In this document: positions 8,761 to 16,908 of the stretch, one piece after another
How the letters are laid out: every line of letters starts with the position of its first letter
Position numbering within the stretch: the first letter of the stretch is position 1
From: Mycobacterium parmense
GTDB taxonomy: Bacteria > Actinomycetota > Actinomycetes > Mycobacteriales > Mycobacteriaceae
DNA length: 64,000 nt
Direction of reading: 5' to 3'
NCBI RefSeq assembly: GCF_010730575.1
Contig: NZ_AP022614.1
Location: 434,001 to 498,000 of the forward strand
Translations under genes and position numbers: made by a program
Notes under the pieces: generated by a model
What the model saw: only the letters and a program-made list of their open reading frames with translations
The model's database searches: none
Told to the model about the DNA's origin: nothing

Positions 8761-8827
8761 CGGTTTGCCACGGTCGGTCACCTGGCATTCATTCCGGTGC
8801 GACCTGCGCGTTGTAGGGTGCCCGGGC

Positions 8828-9118
8828 ATGAGCACTCCTTCGCCTGGGCCTGGTTGGTGGCTCGCGTCCGACGGCAAGTGGTACCCGCAGCGCTGGGACA
8901 GCTTCTTCATCCATTACACGCATGAATCCTTGGACACCGTGATGGAAGAGGCGACCCGGCTGACGAAGGCCTACGGACAGCAAGGCTGGGAGATCGTCGG
9001 CTCGTCGGTGCAGCGCGCCCAGGTCGCGCGCCACTTCAAGGACTACGACAAAGGCGGGGACCACTATTTCGAGTGGAGCATCGTCTGCACGATGAAAAGG
9101 CCGTTGCCGCCCGGGTGA
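8828..9118 (+). CDS. Small protein with DUF2510-like N-terminus
   Basis: A 96-residue protein from ATG 8828. Residues 6-19 (P-G-P-G-W-W-L-A-S-D-G-K-W-Y-P) resemble the short DUF2510 motif, a Trp/Gly-rich element found at the ends of actinobacterial membrane-associated proteins. The remainder resembles DUF4177-like domains: T-R-L-T-K-A-Y-G-Q-Q-G-W-E-I-V-G, then a beta-strand ending F-E-W-S-I-V-C-T-M. It is probably a small cytoplasmic alpha/beta protein. The function is unknown. It lies just outside the left end of the tRNA-His-flanked island. Confidence 0.7.
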   Translation: MSTPSPGPGWWLASDGKWYPQRWDSFFIHYTHESLDTVMEEATRLTKAYGQQGWEIVGSSVQRAQVARHFKDYDKGGDHYFEWSIVCTMKRPLPPG

Positions 9119-9258
9119 GTGCCCTCGGGTTCGATTTGCCGGGCCCTCGCCATATCAATGACCGGAAGCGGCGTAGCTTCGGACTCAATTCCGCCCCTGG
9201 ACTGCCCGAACGGACACCGCCCCATCCGCGAGAGTGCGGCTGGAGCGGTGGTTCCGCT

Positions 9259-9305
9259 TGGGGTGAGTGACGGGACTCGAACCCGCGACATTCAGGATCA
9301 CAACC
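9259..9305 (-). repeat. Truncated tRNA-His(GTG) 3' half, attL-like
   Basis: These 47 bases are identical, in the same orientation, to 10563-10609. They cover tRNA-His from the base of the anticodon stem to the encoded CCA. After 9305 the sequence changes abruptly to AT-richer DNA. This is the classical footprint of tyrosine-recombinase integration into a tRNA gene. Confidence 0.85.
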
Positions 9306-9540
9306 AATAGCTAGAAACGCTATGTTTTAGCAGCTCATAAGCACTGTTCAGTTTCACCTTTTTGCAGATAAGCGCGGACAAAAGGCCTGATAACTAGGCA
9401 CTATCGGAGAGCTAACGTCACGAGTGGCTGCTAACGTTTCGGTATGGCCAGGACTAGGAAGAAAGCCCGTCGCACATGGCCTGCGCACCCCGCTGAGCCG
9501 GCCGGTCCTTCGTACGTGCAACGAATGGTATCCATCGGCC

Positions 9541-9936
9541 CTACCGAGCGAATCTTAGAGAAAGGGAAATCTCACTGCCAATGGTCGCGATTCCGATATG
9601 ACCCTCGGCATTAAGAGACAATCCGACCTCCACCTCTTTCAGCCGGAATGGGCTTTCCTGCAGGTCCGGAAGGTCCTTGAGTAAAGTCTCGAGTTCACCC
9701 TGGATTGCGTAAAGCCGACCTTTGACTTTGTCAAGCTCCACGTCTTTCGTCTTACCTTCCCGCTTTGGGGCAGCCCTTCTGAAAGGGAGAAAGCCGACCA
9801 CCGACGCGGATTCGACGCCTTGCAGTAGCGGCGTGTACACCCGATGTTCATCGATCATGTCGTCATCGCCAAGCGTGTCGTCTTCAGCGGCGACCATGAG
9901 CGTGAGAGTTCCGGGCGTCGAGTCTTTCTTGGACAT
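9541..9936 (-). CDS. Protein with effector-associated (Pepco/Trypco-like) C-terminal domain
   Basis: A 131-residue protein; ATG 9936 was chosen because GGAGG lies about nine bases upstream. The N-terminal ~60 residues form a strand (G-T-L-T-L-M-V-A-A-E) and an acidic loop. The middle has a helix (V-E-L-D-K-V-K-G-R-L-Y-A-I). The C-terminal part has the pattern F-R-L-K-E-V-E-V-G-L-S-L-N-A-E-G-H-I-G, ending S-E-I-S-L-S-L-R-F. This resembles the small effector-associated domains (Pepco, Trypco) that accompany proteases, NTPases or caspases in bacterial conflict systems. No partner enzyme is adjacent, so it may be an orphan adaptor or may work with a distant gene. The family assignment is by pattern only. 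Confidence 0.6.
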   Translation of the reverse strand: MSKKDSTPGTLTLMVAAEDDTLGDDDMIDEHRVYTPLLQGVESASVVGFLPFRRAAPKREGKTKDVELDKVKGRLYAIQGELETLLKDLPDLQESPFRLKEVEVGLSLNAEGHIGIATIGSEISLSLRFAR

Positions 9937-9971
9937 GTAGCCGTGCCTCCGAACGTGTGAGAGGAGAGCGG

Positions 9972-10217
9972 TTAACGCCCGAAGGGACGTCCGGGCGTAT
10001 CGACGATAGCCCTGGAGCACGGTAAATCGGTAGGTATATCCGCGGACCTAGGTGAACGGCGCGAGAGTGAAAGACGCTGGACACGCACCGTCACGGCGCC
10101 CCGTTGTTCGAGGATGAGATGATGGCGCTCAGGGTTGAAGGACCGGTCGGGTTTTGGAGCTAAGTCCACGCCGACAACGATGCTGTCGATGGCGCGATCC
10201 AGGAACTGCGGCGTCAC
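9972..10217 (-). CDS. Hypothetical small ORF in the island (81 aa)
   Basis: An open frame from a GTG at 10217 to a TAA at 9972, ending 35 bp before the effector-associated gene on the same strand. The first ~45 residues (starting V-T-P-Q-F-L-D-R-A-I-D-S-I-V-V-G) look protein-like with alternating hydrophobic strands. The second half is Arg/Pro/Ser-rich and unconvincing. No ribosome site is clear. It may be a decayed or truncated gene, and I do not recognise it. Confidence 0.25.
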   Translation of the reverse strand: MTPQFLDRAIDSIVVGVDLAPKPDRSFNPERHHLILEQRGAVTVRVQRLSLSRRSPRSADIPTDLPCSRAIVDTPGRPFGR

Positions 10218-10238
10218 ATAATAAACGCTTATTCGATC

Positions 10239-10468
10239 CTAACGGGCAGCATCGCCGGCGGGGAAATACATTTCCGGCGCTCCGAGCATTAATACCTTTG
10301 CCAGCATGTCTGACAGTTGTTTACCCGCCTCATAAGTGAGGGGAATGAGGATTTCCCGGGTCGCGATCGCTGCCAAGAGGCCGAGGTGTCGCGGCGGCAA
10401 TCGTCGATGTCGCCGTTGAGGTGCGTGGAGACATGTAGCCACAAGCCGACGAGTTCGGCCGTGGCCAT
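10239..10468 (-). pseudogene. Frameshifted small ORF in the tRNA-His island
   Basis: From ATG 10468 the frame reads M-A-T-A-E-L-V-G-L-W-L-H-V-S-T-H-L and then loses protein-like character. A one-base shift near 10390 continues a convincing sequence (L-G-L-L-A-A-I-A-T-R-E-I-L-I-P-L, then Q-L-S-D-M-L-A-K-V-L-M-L) to a TAG at 10239. The two halves together make one helical protein of about 76 residues, so this looks like a single gene broken by one indel. The product is unrecognised. An assembly error at this base would give the same picture. Confidence 0.4.
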
Positions 10469-10520
10469 CGGACCTCGATGTTGCCGCCCGTAACGGCACG
10501 CTAACGTCACGGGAGGCCGG

Positions 10521-10560
10521 CAAAGAAAAAGGTCAGAGGGGCTAAATACCCCCTCTGACC
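10521..10560 (-). terminator. Rho-independent terminator after tRNA-His
   Basis: On the minus strand, the stem GGTCAGAGGGG pairs with CCCCTCTGACC around a short loop (10531-10560) and is followed by TTTTTCTTT. It sits directly downstream of tRNA-His. Since it lies inside the island, the element appears to have supplied its own terminator. Confidence 0.85.
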
Positions 10561-10562
10561 TG

Positions 10563-10639
10563 TGGGGTGAGTGACGGGACTCGAACCCGCGACATTCAGG
10601 ATCACAACCTGACGCTCTACCAACTGAACTACACCCACC
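10563..10639 (-). tRNA. tRNA-His (anticodon GTG), CCA encoded
   Basis: The cloverleaf is read on the minus strand. It has the extra G(-1) typical of tRNA-His, opposite the C discriminator, acceptor GTGGGTG with CACTCAC, anticodon loop TTGTGAT (GTG), and T arm GGTTCGAGT. The 3' CCA is encoded at 10563-10565. The 3' half is duplicated at 9259-9305. It lies just downstream of orn on the same strand. Confidence 0.97.
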
Positions 10640-10690
10640 ATCGGCGCCGGCCGGCCCGCACAGGCGGACCAACGAGCGGCGACGTCGATA

Positions 10691-11338
10691 TTAGCCCGTC
10701 GGTGGCTCGGTGTCCGAATCGATTCCGCCCGGTGCGTCACGGCCCCCCTCCAGGTCGGCGACCACAGCCTCGATTTCGCTGGTGGCGGGGCCGGGCGGCG
10801 CCACGAAGGCGGTGCGCCGGTAGTACCGCAATTCGCGGATGGACTCGTGGATGTCGGCCAGGGCGCGGTGCGAAAGGCCCTTGGCCGGCTGGCCGAAGTA
10901 GATCCGCGGGTACCAGCGTCGGCACAGCTCCTTGATCGAGCTGACGTCGATCATGCGGTAGTGCAGGAACGCGTCGAGGGCGGGCATGTCGCGGGCGATG
11001 AACGACCGGTCGGTGGCGATCGAGTTGCCCGCCAGGGGTGCCGTCTTGGGCTGCTTGACGTGCTTGCCGATGTAGTCGAGGACCATCGCCTCGGCGGTGG
11101 CCAGATCTACGGTGGACGCCTTGACCTCCTCGATCAGCCCCGAGCGGGTGTGCATTTCGGTGACCACGGGGACCATCGAAGCCAGCGCGTCGTCTCCGGT
11201 GTGGATCACCACGTCGACGCCGTCCCCGAGCACGTTCAAGTCGGCGTCGGTGACCAGGGCTGCGATCTCGATCAACTTGTCCGTGCCCAGATCGAGCCCG
11301 GTCATCTCGCAGTCGATCCACACCAATTCGGCACGCAC
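10691..11338 (-). CDS. orn: Oligoribonuclease
   Basis: A 215-residue DEDDh 3'-5' exonuclease that degrades two- to five-base RNA fragments, including pGpG from cyclic-di-GMP breakdown. The first DEDD motif [10 protein letters not shown] is at residues 7-16. Further acidic positions occur in S-I-A-T-D-R-S-F-I and near the C-terminal [10 protein letters not shown], which supplies the catalytic His and last Asp. It starts at GTG 11338. The neighbouring tRNA-His and the divergent HerA-like ATPase match the order I recall in M. tuberculosis (Rv2511/Rv2510c). Confidence 0.96.
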   Translation of the reverse strand: MRAELVWIDCEMTGLDLGTDKLIEIAALVTDADLNVLGDGVDVVIHTGDDALASMVPVVTEMHTRSGLIEEVKASTVDLATAEAMVLDYIGKHVKQPKTAPLAGNSIATDRSFIARDMPALDAFLHYRMIDVSSIKELCRRWYPRIYFGQPAKGLSHRALADIHESIRELRYYRRTAFVAPPGPATSEIEAVVADLEGGRDAPGGIDSDTEPPTG

Positions 11339-11446
11339 AGCGCCCAGACTAGGCCCACGAGCGTCCTGCCCCCGTCGCCGCCCGGCAAGTAGTGTGAGGC
11401 TTTGCCCGACGACGCGGGACCATCGCAGGAGAGGGACGCCGGCACG

Positions 11447-13009
11447 ATGAGCACCGAATCAGCGAGTCACTCCGACGGGCCCGCCCAGCGGATCGCGAGC
11501 GGCTATGCCTTCGACGGCCAAGCGCTGGAACTTGGCACCGTTGTCGTCGACGGCGCGGCCGACCCCACCGCGCCGATTCGCATCCCGCTGGCCACCATCA
11601 ACCGGCACGGTCTGGTCGCGGGGGCGACCGGAACCGGAAAGACCAAGACGCTGCAGTTGATCGCCGAACAGCTCAGCGCCGCGGGTGTGCCCGTGCTGAT
11701 GGCCGACGTGAAGGGTGACCTGTCCGGCCTGGCGCGGCCAGGCGAGGCCAACGACAAGACCGCGGCGCGGGCACGCGACACCGGGGACGATTGGCGGCCG
11801 ACGGGATTCCCGGTGGAGTTCTTGTCGCTGGGCACCGGGGGAGTTGGTGTGCCGGTGCGCGCGACCGTTGCCAGCTTCGGCCCCGTTTTGTTGTCAAAGG
11901 TGCTGGGCCTGAACGCAACTCAGGAGTCGACCCTGGGCCTGATCTTCCATTGGGCCAGCGAGCGGGGTCTCGAGCTGGTCACGCTGGCCGACCTGCGAGG
12001 TGTCATCACCCACCTGGCTGGCGACGAGGGCAAGGCCGACCTGAAAGACCTGGGTGGGGTGTCGTCGACGACCGCGGGGGTCATCCTGCGGGCGCTGGTG
12101 AACCTCGCCGGCGAGGGCGGCGACACCTTCTTCGGCGAGCCCAAGCTGGACCCCAACGACCTGCTGCGCGTCGACGACCAGCAGCACGGCACCATCTCGC
12201 TGCTCGAATTCGGCGGGCAGACACTGCGTCCGGTCATCTTCTCCACCTTCCTGATGTGGTTGCTCGCCGATCTGTTCACCGTCCTGCCCGAGGTTGGCGA
12301 CGTGAACAAGCCCAAGCTGGTCTTCTTCTTCGACGAGGCGCACCTGTTGTTCACCGACGCCTCCAAGGCCTTCCTCGAGCAGGTGGAACAGACCGTGAAG
12401 CTGATCCGCTCCAAGGGCGTCGGGGTGTTCTTCTGCACCCAGCTGCCCACCGACCTGCCCAACGACGTACTGTCCCAACTGGGCGCGCGAATCCAGCACG
12501 CGCTACGGGCGTTCACCCCCGACGACCAGAAGGCGCTCAGCAAGACCGTTCGTACATATCCGAAAACCGATGTCTACGAACTGGAGTCGGCGTTGACGTC
12601 GCTGGGAATCGGCGAGGCCGTGGTGACGGTGCTCTCGGAGAAGGGAGCGCCCACACCGGTGGCGTGGACGCGCATGCGGGTGCCCCGATCGCTGATGGGC
12701 GCCATAAGCGCCGACGAGCTCGCCGCCGCGGTCAAAAGCAGCCCCCTGCAAGCTAAGTACGGCCAGACGGTGGAACGCGAGCCGCAGCTGCCCGCGACCC
12801 CGTCGGGGCCGAAGCCGCCATCCGCCCGGTCCGACTACCCGCCGGTCCCGGCGAACGGCCCGGTTCCGCCCATGCCGGCACCGGCCGAGCCCAAAGGACC
12901 CGGCCTATGGGAGGAAGTGCTGAACAATCCGACCGTGAAAAGCGGTATCAACACCGCGGTTCGCGAAGCGGTGCGAAACCTGTTCGGCGCCGGCCGCCGC
13001 CGGAGGTAA
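11447..13009 (+). CDS. HerA-like ATPase (DUF853 family)
   Basis: A 520-residue P-loop ATPase of the HerA/FtsK superfamily. Walker A is [11 protein letters not shown] (about residues 57-67 from this start) and Walker B is [10 protein letters not shown]. An Arg-finger-like [12 protein letters not shown] follows. A Pro-rich linker precedes the C-terminal [11 protein letters not shown] motif of this DUF853 branch. ATG 11447 follows GGAGAGGG; a TTG at 11402 would add 15 residues and may be the start used in orthologues. It probably forms a hexameric ring that moves nucleic acid, but the biological role is unestablished. It corresponds to Rv2510c. Confidence 0.88.
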   Translation: MSTESASHSDGPAQRIASGYAFDGQALELGTVVVDGAADPTAPIRIPLATINRHGLVAGATGTGKTKTLQLIAEQLSAAGVPVLMADVKGDLSGLARPGEANDKTAARARDTGDDWRPTGFPVEFLSLGTGGVGVPVRATVASFGPVLLSKVLGLNATQESTLGLIFHWASERGLELVTLADLRGVITHLAGDEGKADLKDLGGVSSTTAGVILRALVNLAGEGGDTFFGEPKLDPNDLLRVDDQQHGTISLLEFGGQTLRPVIFSTFLMWLLADLFTVLPEVGDVNKPKLVFFFDEAHLLFTDASKAFLEQVEQTVKLIRSKGVGVFFCTQLPTDLPNDVLSQLGARIQHALRAFTPDDQKALSKTVRTYPKTDVYELESALTSLGIGEAVVTVLSEKGAPTPVAWTRMRVPRSLMGAISADELAAAVKSSPLQAKYGQTVEREPQLPATPSGPKPPSARSDYPPVPANGPVPPMPAPAEPKGPGLWEEVLNNPTVKSGINTAVREAVRNLFGAGRRRR

Positions 13010-13035
13010 GCCCGGCGCTTTGCGGATGGCGATGC

Positions 13036-13842
13036 CTAGCCGCCGCCGAGCTTCTTGTAGAAGCTGCCCACGATCGGCGCCACGATGGCGCGTGGGGCGT
13101 AGCCGCTGGCCACCGACATCGCCTTCGACGTCAAACCCGGGACGACGCGCATCTTGTTGCGCTCCAACGCGTCCAGGGAGATCTGGGCGGTGTGCTCGGT
13201 CGAGATCCACAGGAAGTCCGGCACCAGCTTCTCGACCAGCGATCGTTCGGCGTCGTCGGGCAGATCGGTGCGCACCGGGCCCGGCGCCAGCAGCGTGACG
13301 TGCACGCCCGAGCCGCGCAGTTCGCCGCGCAACGATTCGCTGAACGTGTTGGCGAACGCCTTGGTGGCCGCGTAGGTGGCGTTGTAGGGGATCGGCGAAT
13401 TGCCCGCCGCCGAACCGGAAATCAGGATGCCGCCGGCCTTGCGCTCCATCATGCCCGGCAGTACCGCCAGCGTAAGGTCGTGCACCGCAACGGCATTCAG
13501 CTGCACCTGGGCCTTCTCGCCCGCCGGGTCGAGGCCGGCGACCGGACCGAACGTCGCGGTGCCCGCGTTGGCGCACAAGATCGAGACGGTCCGGGCGGCC
13601 AATTCGTCGCACAGTTTGGTCCGTTGGTCCGGATCGGCGAGGTCGGCGGGCCGCACGTCGACGGCCACCCCGTACTTGTCGGTCAGCCGCGTGGCCAGAT
13701 CGTTGAGCACGTCTTCGCGCCGTGCGGTGACGATCAGGCTGTGCCCGCGCGCGGCCAGTTCGGTGGCCAGCGCCTCGCCGATGTTCTGCGAAGCCCCGGT
13801 GACCACGGCGCGCGCGTCGGGACGGGGAGCTGGTACCGGCAT
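13036..13842 (-). CDS. cmrA: Short-chain dehydrogenase, mycolate reductase CmrA
   Basis: A 268-residue SDR. The NADPH motif T-G-A-S-Q-N-I-G is at residues 15-22, followed by T-A-R-R for the 2'-phosphate. The catalytic residues fall in I-S-G-S-A-A-G and Y-A-A-T-K. By family and gene order it corresponds to Rv2509/CmrA, which reduces the beta-keto ester formed by Pks13 to mature mycolic acid, the last step of mycolate assembly. It lies head-to-tail against the HerA-like gene. If the assignment is right it is a core cell-envelope gene. Confidence 0.88.
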   Translation of the reverse strand: MPVPAPRPDARAVVTGASQNIGEALATELAARGHSLIVTARREDVLNDLATRLTDKYGVAVDVRPADLADPDQRTKLCDELAARTVSILCANAGTATFGPVAGLDPAGEKAQVQLNAVAVHDLTLAVLPGMMERKAGGILISGSAAGNSPIPYNATYAATKAFANTFSESLRGELRGSGVHVTLLAPGPVRTDLPDDAERSLVEKLVPDFLWISTEHTAQISLDALERNKMRVVPGLTSKAMSVASGYAPRAIVAPIVGSFYKKLGGG

Positions 13843-13922
13843 GAGCCCAATCGTAGACAGGCGGCGCGGCCGGTCGAAGCCGGGCGCGGCGGGTCACCCG
13901 CCCAACAAATAGGCTGCCGGGC

Positions 13923-15251
13923 ATGAGTCAACGGGGATGGTCACCGGGCACACCCAAGCTGTCCCGCGCCCTGGCGTGGGCGCTGTGGGATTGCGGCTCA
14001 CTCGGTATGAACGCGATCGTGGCGACGTTCGTCTTCTCCGTGTACCTGACCGGCAGCGTGGGAGCGGGCATGTCCGGTGGCACGTCACCGGCGAGCTGGC
14101 TGGGTCGCGCGCTGGCCGTCTCGGGGCTGACCATCGCCGTGCTGGCGCCGCTCGTCGGGGTGTGGGTCCAGGCCCCGCACCGGCGGCGGGTGACGCTGAC
14201 GATCCTGAGCGGCTTGGCGGTCGCGTCGACCAGCGCGATGTTCCTGATCCGCGACAACCCCGGTTACCTGTGGGCGGGCCTCGTGCTGCTGTCGGCGACG
14301 GCGGCGTGCGGTGACCTGGCCAGCGTTCCGTACAACGCCATGCTGCGTCAGATCTCCACGCCGCAGACGGCCGGGCGCATCTCCGGTCTGGGCGCGGCCG
14401 CGGGCTTCACCGGCAGTGTGGTCCTGCTGCTGCTGGTCTACGTGGGCTTCATCTCGGGCAGCGGCTCGGTGCGCGGGCTGCTGCGGGTGCCCGTCCATGA
14501 CGGGCTAAACGTCCGCGCGGCGATGCTGCTGACCGCGGCGTGGTTCGCGGTGCTGGCACTGCCGTTGCTGTTCGTCGCCCAGCGGTTGCCCGACTCCGGC
14601 GAGACCCCGCAGGCGACCAGCATGCTGGGCGGTTACCGCAAGTTGTGGACCGAGGTCAGGGCCGAATGGCGCACCAACCGCAACCTCGTCTATTTCCTGG
14701 CGGCCAGCGCGCTGTTCCGGGACGGGCTGGCGGCGATATTCGGCTTCGGCGCGGTGCTCGGGGTCAACGTGTACGGCCTGTCGCAGGGGGACGTGGTGGT
14801 GTTCGGGGTGGCGGCGAGCGTGGTGGCCGCGATCGGCGCGGTGGCCGGAGGGTTCGTCGACCACCGCATCGGGTCCAAGCCGGTCATCGTCGGGTCGTTG
14901 GCGGCGATCGTCGTCGTCGAGCTCCTGATGATGGCGTTGTCCGGGGCGCATGCCTTCTGGCTGTGCGGACTGCTGCTTGCCGTGTTCGTCGGGCCGTCGC
15001 TGGCGTCGTCGCGTGCGTTGCTGCTGCAGCTGGCAAAGGACGGGGGCGAAGGGGTGGCGTTCGGGCTCTACACGATGACGGGCCGAGCGGTGTCGTTCGT
15101 GGCGCCCTGGCTGTTCTCGGTCTTCGTCGACGTGTTCGTCGCCGTCCGGGCCGGCCTCGGCGGAATCTCGCTGGTGCTGATCGCCGGTCTGCTCGGAATG
15201 CTGGTGGTTCGCGTCCCGGCGCGCGCCGCCGTCCCGGCGGAAACGTCGTAG
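13923..15251 (+). CDS. MFS transporter, UMF1/Atg22-like family
   Basis: A 442-residue polytopic membrane protein with about 12 hydrophobic helices. The opening W-A-L-W-D-C-G-S-L-G-M-N-A-I-V-A-T-F is the signature of the UMF1/Atg22 subgroup of the major facilitator superfamily. The mid-protein loop between helices 6 and 7 (about residues 215-255) is charged. Homologues in this position (Rv2508c in M. tuberculosis) are annotated only as Leu/Ala-rich membrane proteins. The substrate is unknown; amino-acid efflux is known for fungal Atg22 but should not be transferred. It is divergent from cmrA. Confidence 0.88.
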   Translation: MSQRGWSPGTPKLSRALAWALWDCGSLGMNAIVATFVFSVYLTGSVGAGMSGGTSPASWLGRALAVSGLTIAVLAPLVGVWVQAPHRRRVTLTILSGLAVASTSAMFLIRDNPGYLWAGLVLLSATAACGDLASVPYNAMLRQISTPQTAGRISGLGAAAGFTGSVVLLLLVYVGFISGSGSVRGLLRVPVHDGLNVRAAMLLTAAWFAVLALPLLFVAQRLPDSGETPQATSMLGGYRKLWTEVRAEWRTNRNLVYFLAASALFRDGLAAIFGFGAVLGVNVYGLSQGDVVVFGVAASVVAAIGAVAGGFVDHRIGSKPVIVGSLAAIVVVELLMMALSGAHAFWLCGLLLAVFVGPSLASSRALLLQLAKDGGEGVAFGLYTMTGRAVSFVAPWLFSVFVDVFVAVRAGLGGISLVLIAGLLGMLVVRVPARAAVPAETS

Positions 15252-15256
15252 CGGGC

Positions 15257-16033
15257 TCAGCCCCTGGCGTCACAGATGGTCAGGCCCACCCCGACGCGGT
15301 GGCTGACCTGGACGCCGCCGACGCTGAGCGAACATGTGACGTTGTTGCCGAAGTTGACCACCGTGACGTTAGCCGGATGCAGGGCCGACTGCGCCAGACT
15401 CACCTCTTTGGTCCACGGCAGCGCGACGTTGAACTCGGTCTGGATGACGTCGCCCGTGGCGATGTAGACGATGCTGAGCGCGCGGCCTTCGCCGGTGACG
15501 TTGTAGACGATGTCCTGCATCGGGCCGGGCCTGGTCGTCCGCGTGGGCGGTTGCAGGCCGCCGGTCGGTGGGACCGGAGCCGGGATGGGCGCGGGCGTCA
15601 GGCGTGCCGACGGTGGCGGGACGGCGGGGCTGGACTCGGGCATGGGGGGCAGCGGCGGCACCGCCGTCTGCGTGCGGATGGCGTCGTTCGCGAGAATCAG
15701 CGCGATGACCAGGGAGACGACCAGCAGCAAGGCCGTGCCGGCCCCGATCCACAGCCAGCGCGGAACCTTGGGACCCGGGGGGCGGGGTGGCCCCGGCGGG
15801 GGCCCGCCCGACGGTGGGGGGTCCTGCCGCCAGTGGGCCGGCAGCTGCGTGGTGGGGTTGGTCGCGTTGGTCGACGGCGCCCACGGGGGCGCCTGTCCGC
15901 CGTAGCTGGGTGCGTAGGGCCCCGGTTGGGCATACGCCGGGTCGGCGTCCTGCGGGTACCACGGTTCCTGCGACCAGGACCCCAACGCGGGATAACTGAA
16001 CCGCTCGGTTGGACGTGAATCGTTCATGTCCAC
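15257..16033 (-). CDS. Proline-rich membrane protein with MmpS-like domain
   Basis: A 258-residue protein. The first ~110 residues are Pro/Gly/Tyr/Gln-rich and probably cytoplasmic. One membrane helix follows (W-I-G-A-G-T-A-L-L-L-V-V-S-L-V-I-A-L-I), then a Pro-rich spacer. The last ~90 residues form an extracytoplasmic MmpS-type beta-sandwich containing I-V-Y-N-V-T-G-E-G, L-P-W-T-K-E-V and a terminal Cys pair. No MmpL gene is adjacent, so it is a stand-alone MmpS-domain protein (Rv2507 position). A GTG at 16033 or an ATG at 16027 could be the start. Confidence 0.85.
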   Translation of the reverse strand: MDMNDSRPTERFSYPALGSWSQEPWYPQDADPAYAQPGPYAPSYGGQAPPWAPSTNATNPTTQLPAHWRQDPPPSGGPPPGPPRPPGPKVPRWLWIGAGTALLLVVSLVIALILANDAIRTQTAVPPLPPMPESSPAVPPPSARLTPAPIPAPVPPTGGLQPPTRTTRPGPMQDIVYNVTGEGRALSIVYIATGDVIQTEFNVALPWTKEVSLAQSALHPANVTVVNFGNNVTCSLSVGGVQVSHRVGVGLTICDARG

Positions 16034-16096
16034 CTCATGGCTTGCAGGGTACCCGGACCGGGCGTCGGCGCGGTGACTTACGGATCGGCCGGATCC

Positions 16097-16759
16097 TCAG
16101 CGGCTTTGCTTGCCGGCTTCGAGCGCGGCGACGGTCATCGCCCGCATGACGGCGCGGGATCGCCCCGAACGGCCGGGCTTGCCGCGCGAGTTGTCGGGCG
16201 ATTTCATGCTGTGCGGCGTGGAGTTCAGCAGGCCGAACACCGCGTGCGCCGTCAGCCGCGCGTCGGCCTCCGCCATGTCGGGGTTGACCTCCCGCAGCAC
16301 GCTCACCCAGACCTCGACGTATTGCCGCTGTGCCTTGCGTACCTGCCGCTCGGCGGCCTGAGGCAGATGGGCCAGGTCCCTGTCCTGGATGCGGATCAGG
16401 TCGGGTTCGCCCAGGGCGAAGTCGAGGTGAAAGTCGATGAGGCCGTCGAGCGCGGCCGCCGCATCCGAGTTGCGGGCCCGCACGTCCCTCGCTCCGGCGA
16501 GCAATCGGGCGCTGATGCCGACCAGCAACTCGACCAGCAGCGACTCCTTGTTGGGGAAATGCCGGTAGATGGCCGGACCGCTGACGCCGGCCGCGGCGCC
16601 GATGTCCTCCAGCCGGACCGCGAGGAAACCTCGCTGGGCGAACAGCCGCTCGGCGGCCGCCAGCAGCTGCAGGCGCCGGTCGGACTTCAACTGGCTGCGG
16701 CGATTTGGGGCGTCGGCTTGGCCCTCGGAGGGGGAACCCGTCACGGCGACCTCCGTCAC
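16097..16759 (-). CDS. bkaR: TetR-family repressor BkaR
   Basis: A 220-residue TetR regulator. The helix-turn-helix covers about residues 30-75 (L-A-A-A-E-R-L-F-A-Q-R-G, then V-S-G-P-A-I-Y-R-H-F-P-N-K), followed by an all-helical ligand domain. It is divergent from accD1, and two similar 16-bp inverted repeats lie between them. By position it matches Rv2506 (BkaR), described as the repressor of the branched-chain keto-acid operon. The ligand is probably an acyl-CoA or keto-acid intermediate of leucine breakdown (inferred from the operon). Confidence 0.88.
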   Translation of the reverse strand: MTEVAVTGSPSEGQADAPNRRSQLKSDRRLQLLAAAERLFAQRGFLAVRLEDIGAAAGVSGPAIYRHFPNKESLLVELLVGISARLLAGARDVRARNSDAAAALDGLIDFHLDFALGEPDLIRIQDRDLAHLPQAAERQVRKAQRQYVEVWVSVLREVNPDMAEADARLTAHAVFGLLNSTPHSMKSPDNSRGKPGRSGRSRAVMRAMTVAALEAGKQSR

Positions 16760-16763
16760 TTGA

Positions 16764-16779
16764 GTTAATCGCCACTAAC
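16764..16779. promoter_or_regulatory. Candidate BkaR operator 1
   Basis: GTTAATCGCCACTAAC lies four bases upstream of the bkaR start codon. It shares GTTAAT....CA.TAAC with the second site at 16860-16875, so it would give autoregulation. This is the weaker copy: the outer four bases of each arm are symmetric. Confidence 0.6.
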
Positions 16780-16859
16780 GTAGCACGGAGTCGCGCGGTA
16801 TGGCCTTGTCTTCGGGGCCGTCCTAGACGCGGCGGTGTCCGCGGTGGTATTCTCCTCCG

Positions 16860-16875
16860 GTTAATTCTCATTAAC
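16860..16875. promoter_or_regulatory. Candidate BkaR operator 2
   Basis: GTTAATTCTCATTAAC is a perfect inverted repeat with 6-bp arms and a 4-bp spacer, 33 bp upstream of the accD1 start. Together with 16764-16779 it gives one site near each divergent start, as expected for a TetR repressor controlling both directions. Confidence 0.7.
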
Positions 16876-16908
16876 TGACTTTCGAGGCTCGACCCCGAGG
16901 AGGCCGCG

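Larger units (their letters stand above)
9259..10609. mobile_element. Small tRNA-His-associated genomic island remnant
   Basis: The interval is bounded by 47-bp perfect direct repeats of the tRNA-His 3' half (9259-9305 and 10563-10609), with the intact tRNA at the right end. The 1,257 bp between them are visibly less GC-rich than the surroundings. They hold an effector-associated-type gene, a possible second small ORF and a frameshifted ORF. No integrase or phage structural gene remains, so this is either a degenerate remnant or a satellite mobilised in trans. Integration is inferred from the repeats and composition. Confidence 0.7.

Noticed and set aside
9444..9614. Plus-strand ORF of 56 codons (starts M-A-R-T-R-K-K-A-R-R) in the tRNA-His island
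   Set aside because: It overlaps the 3' end of the better-supported effector-associated gene by about 75 bp, has no ribosome site and no recognisable fold pattern.
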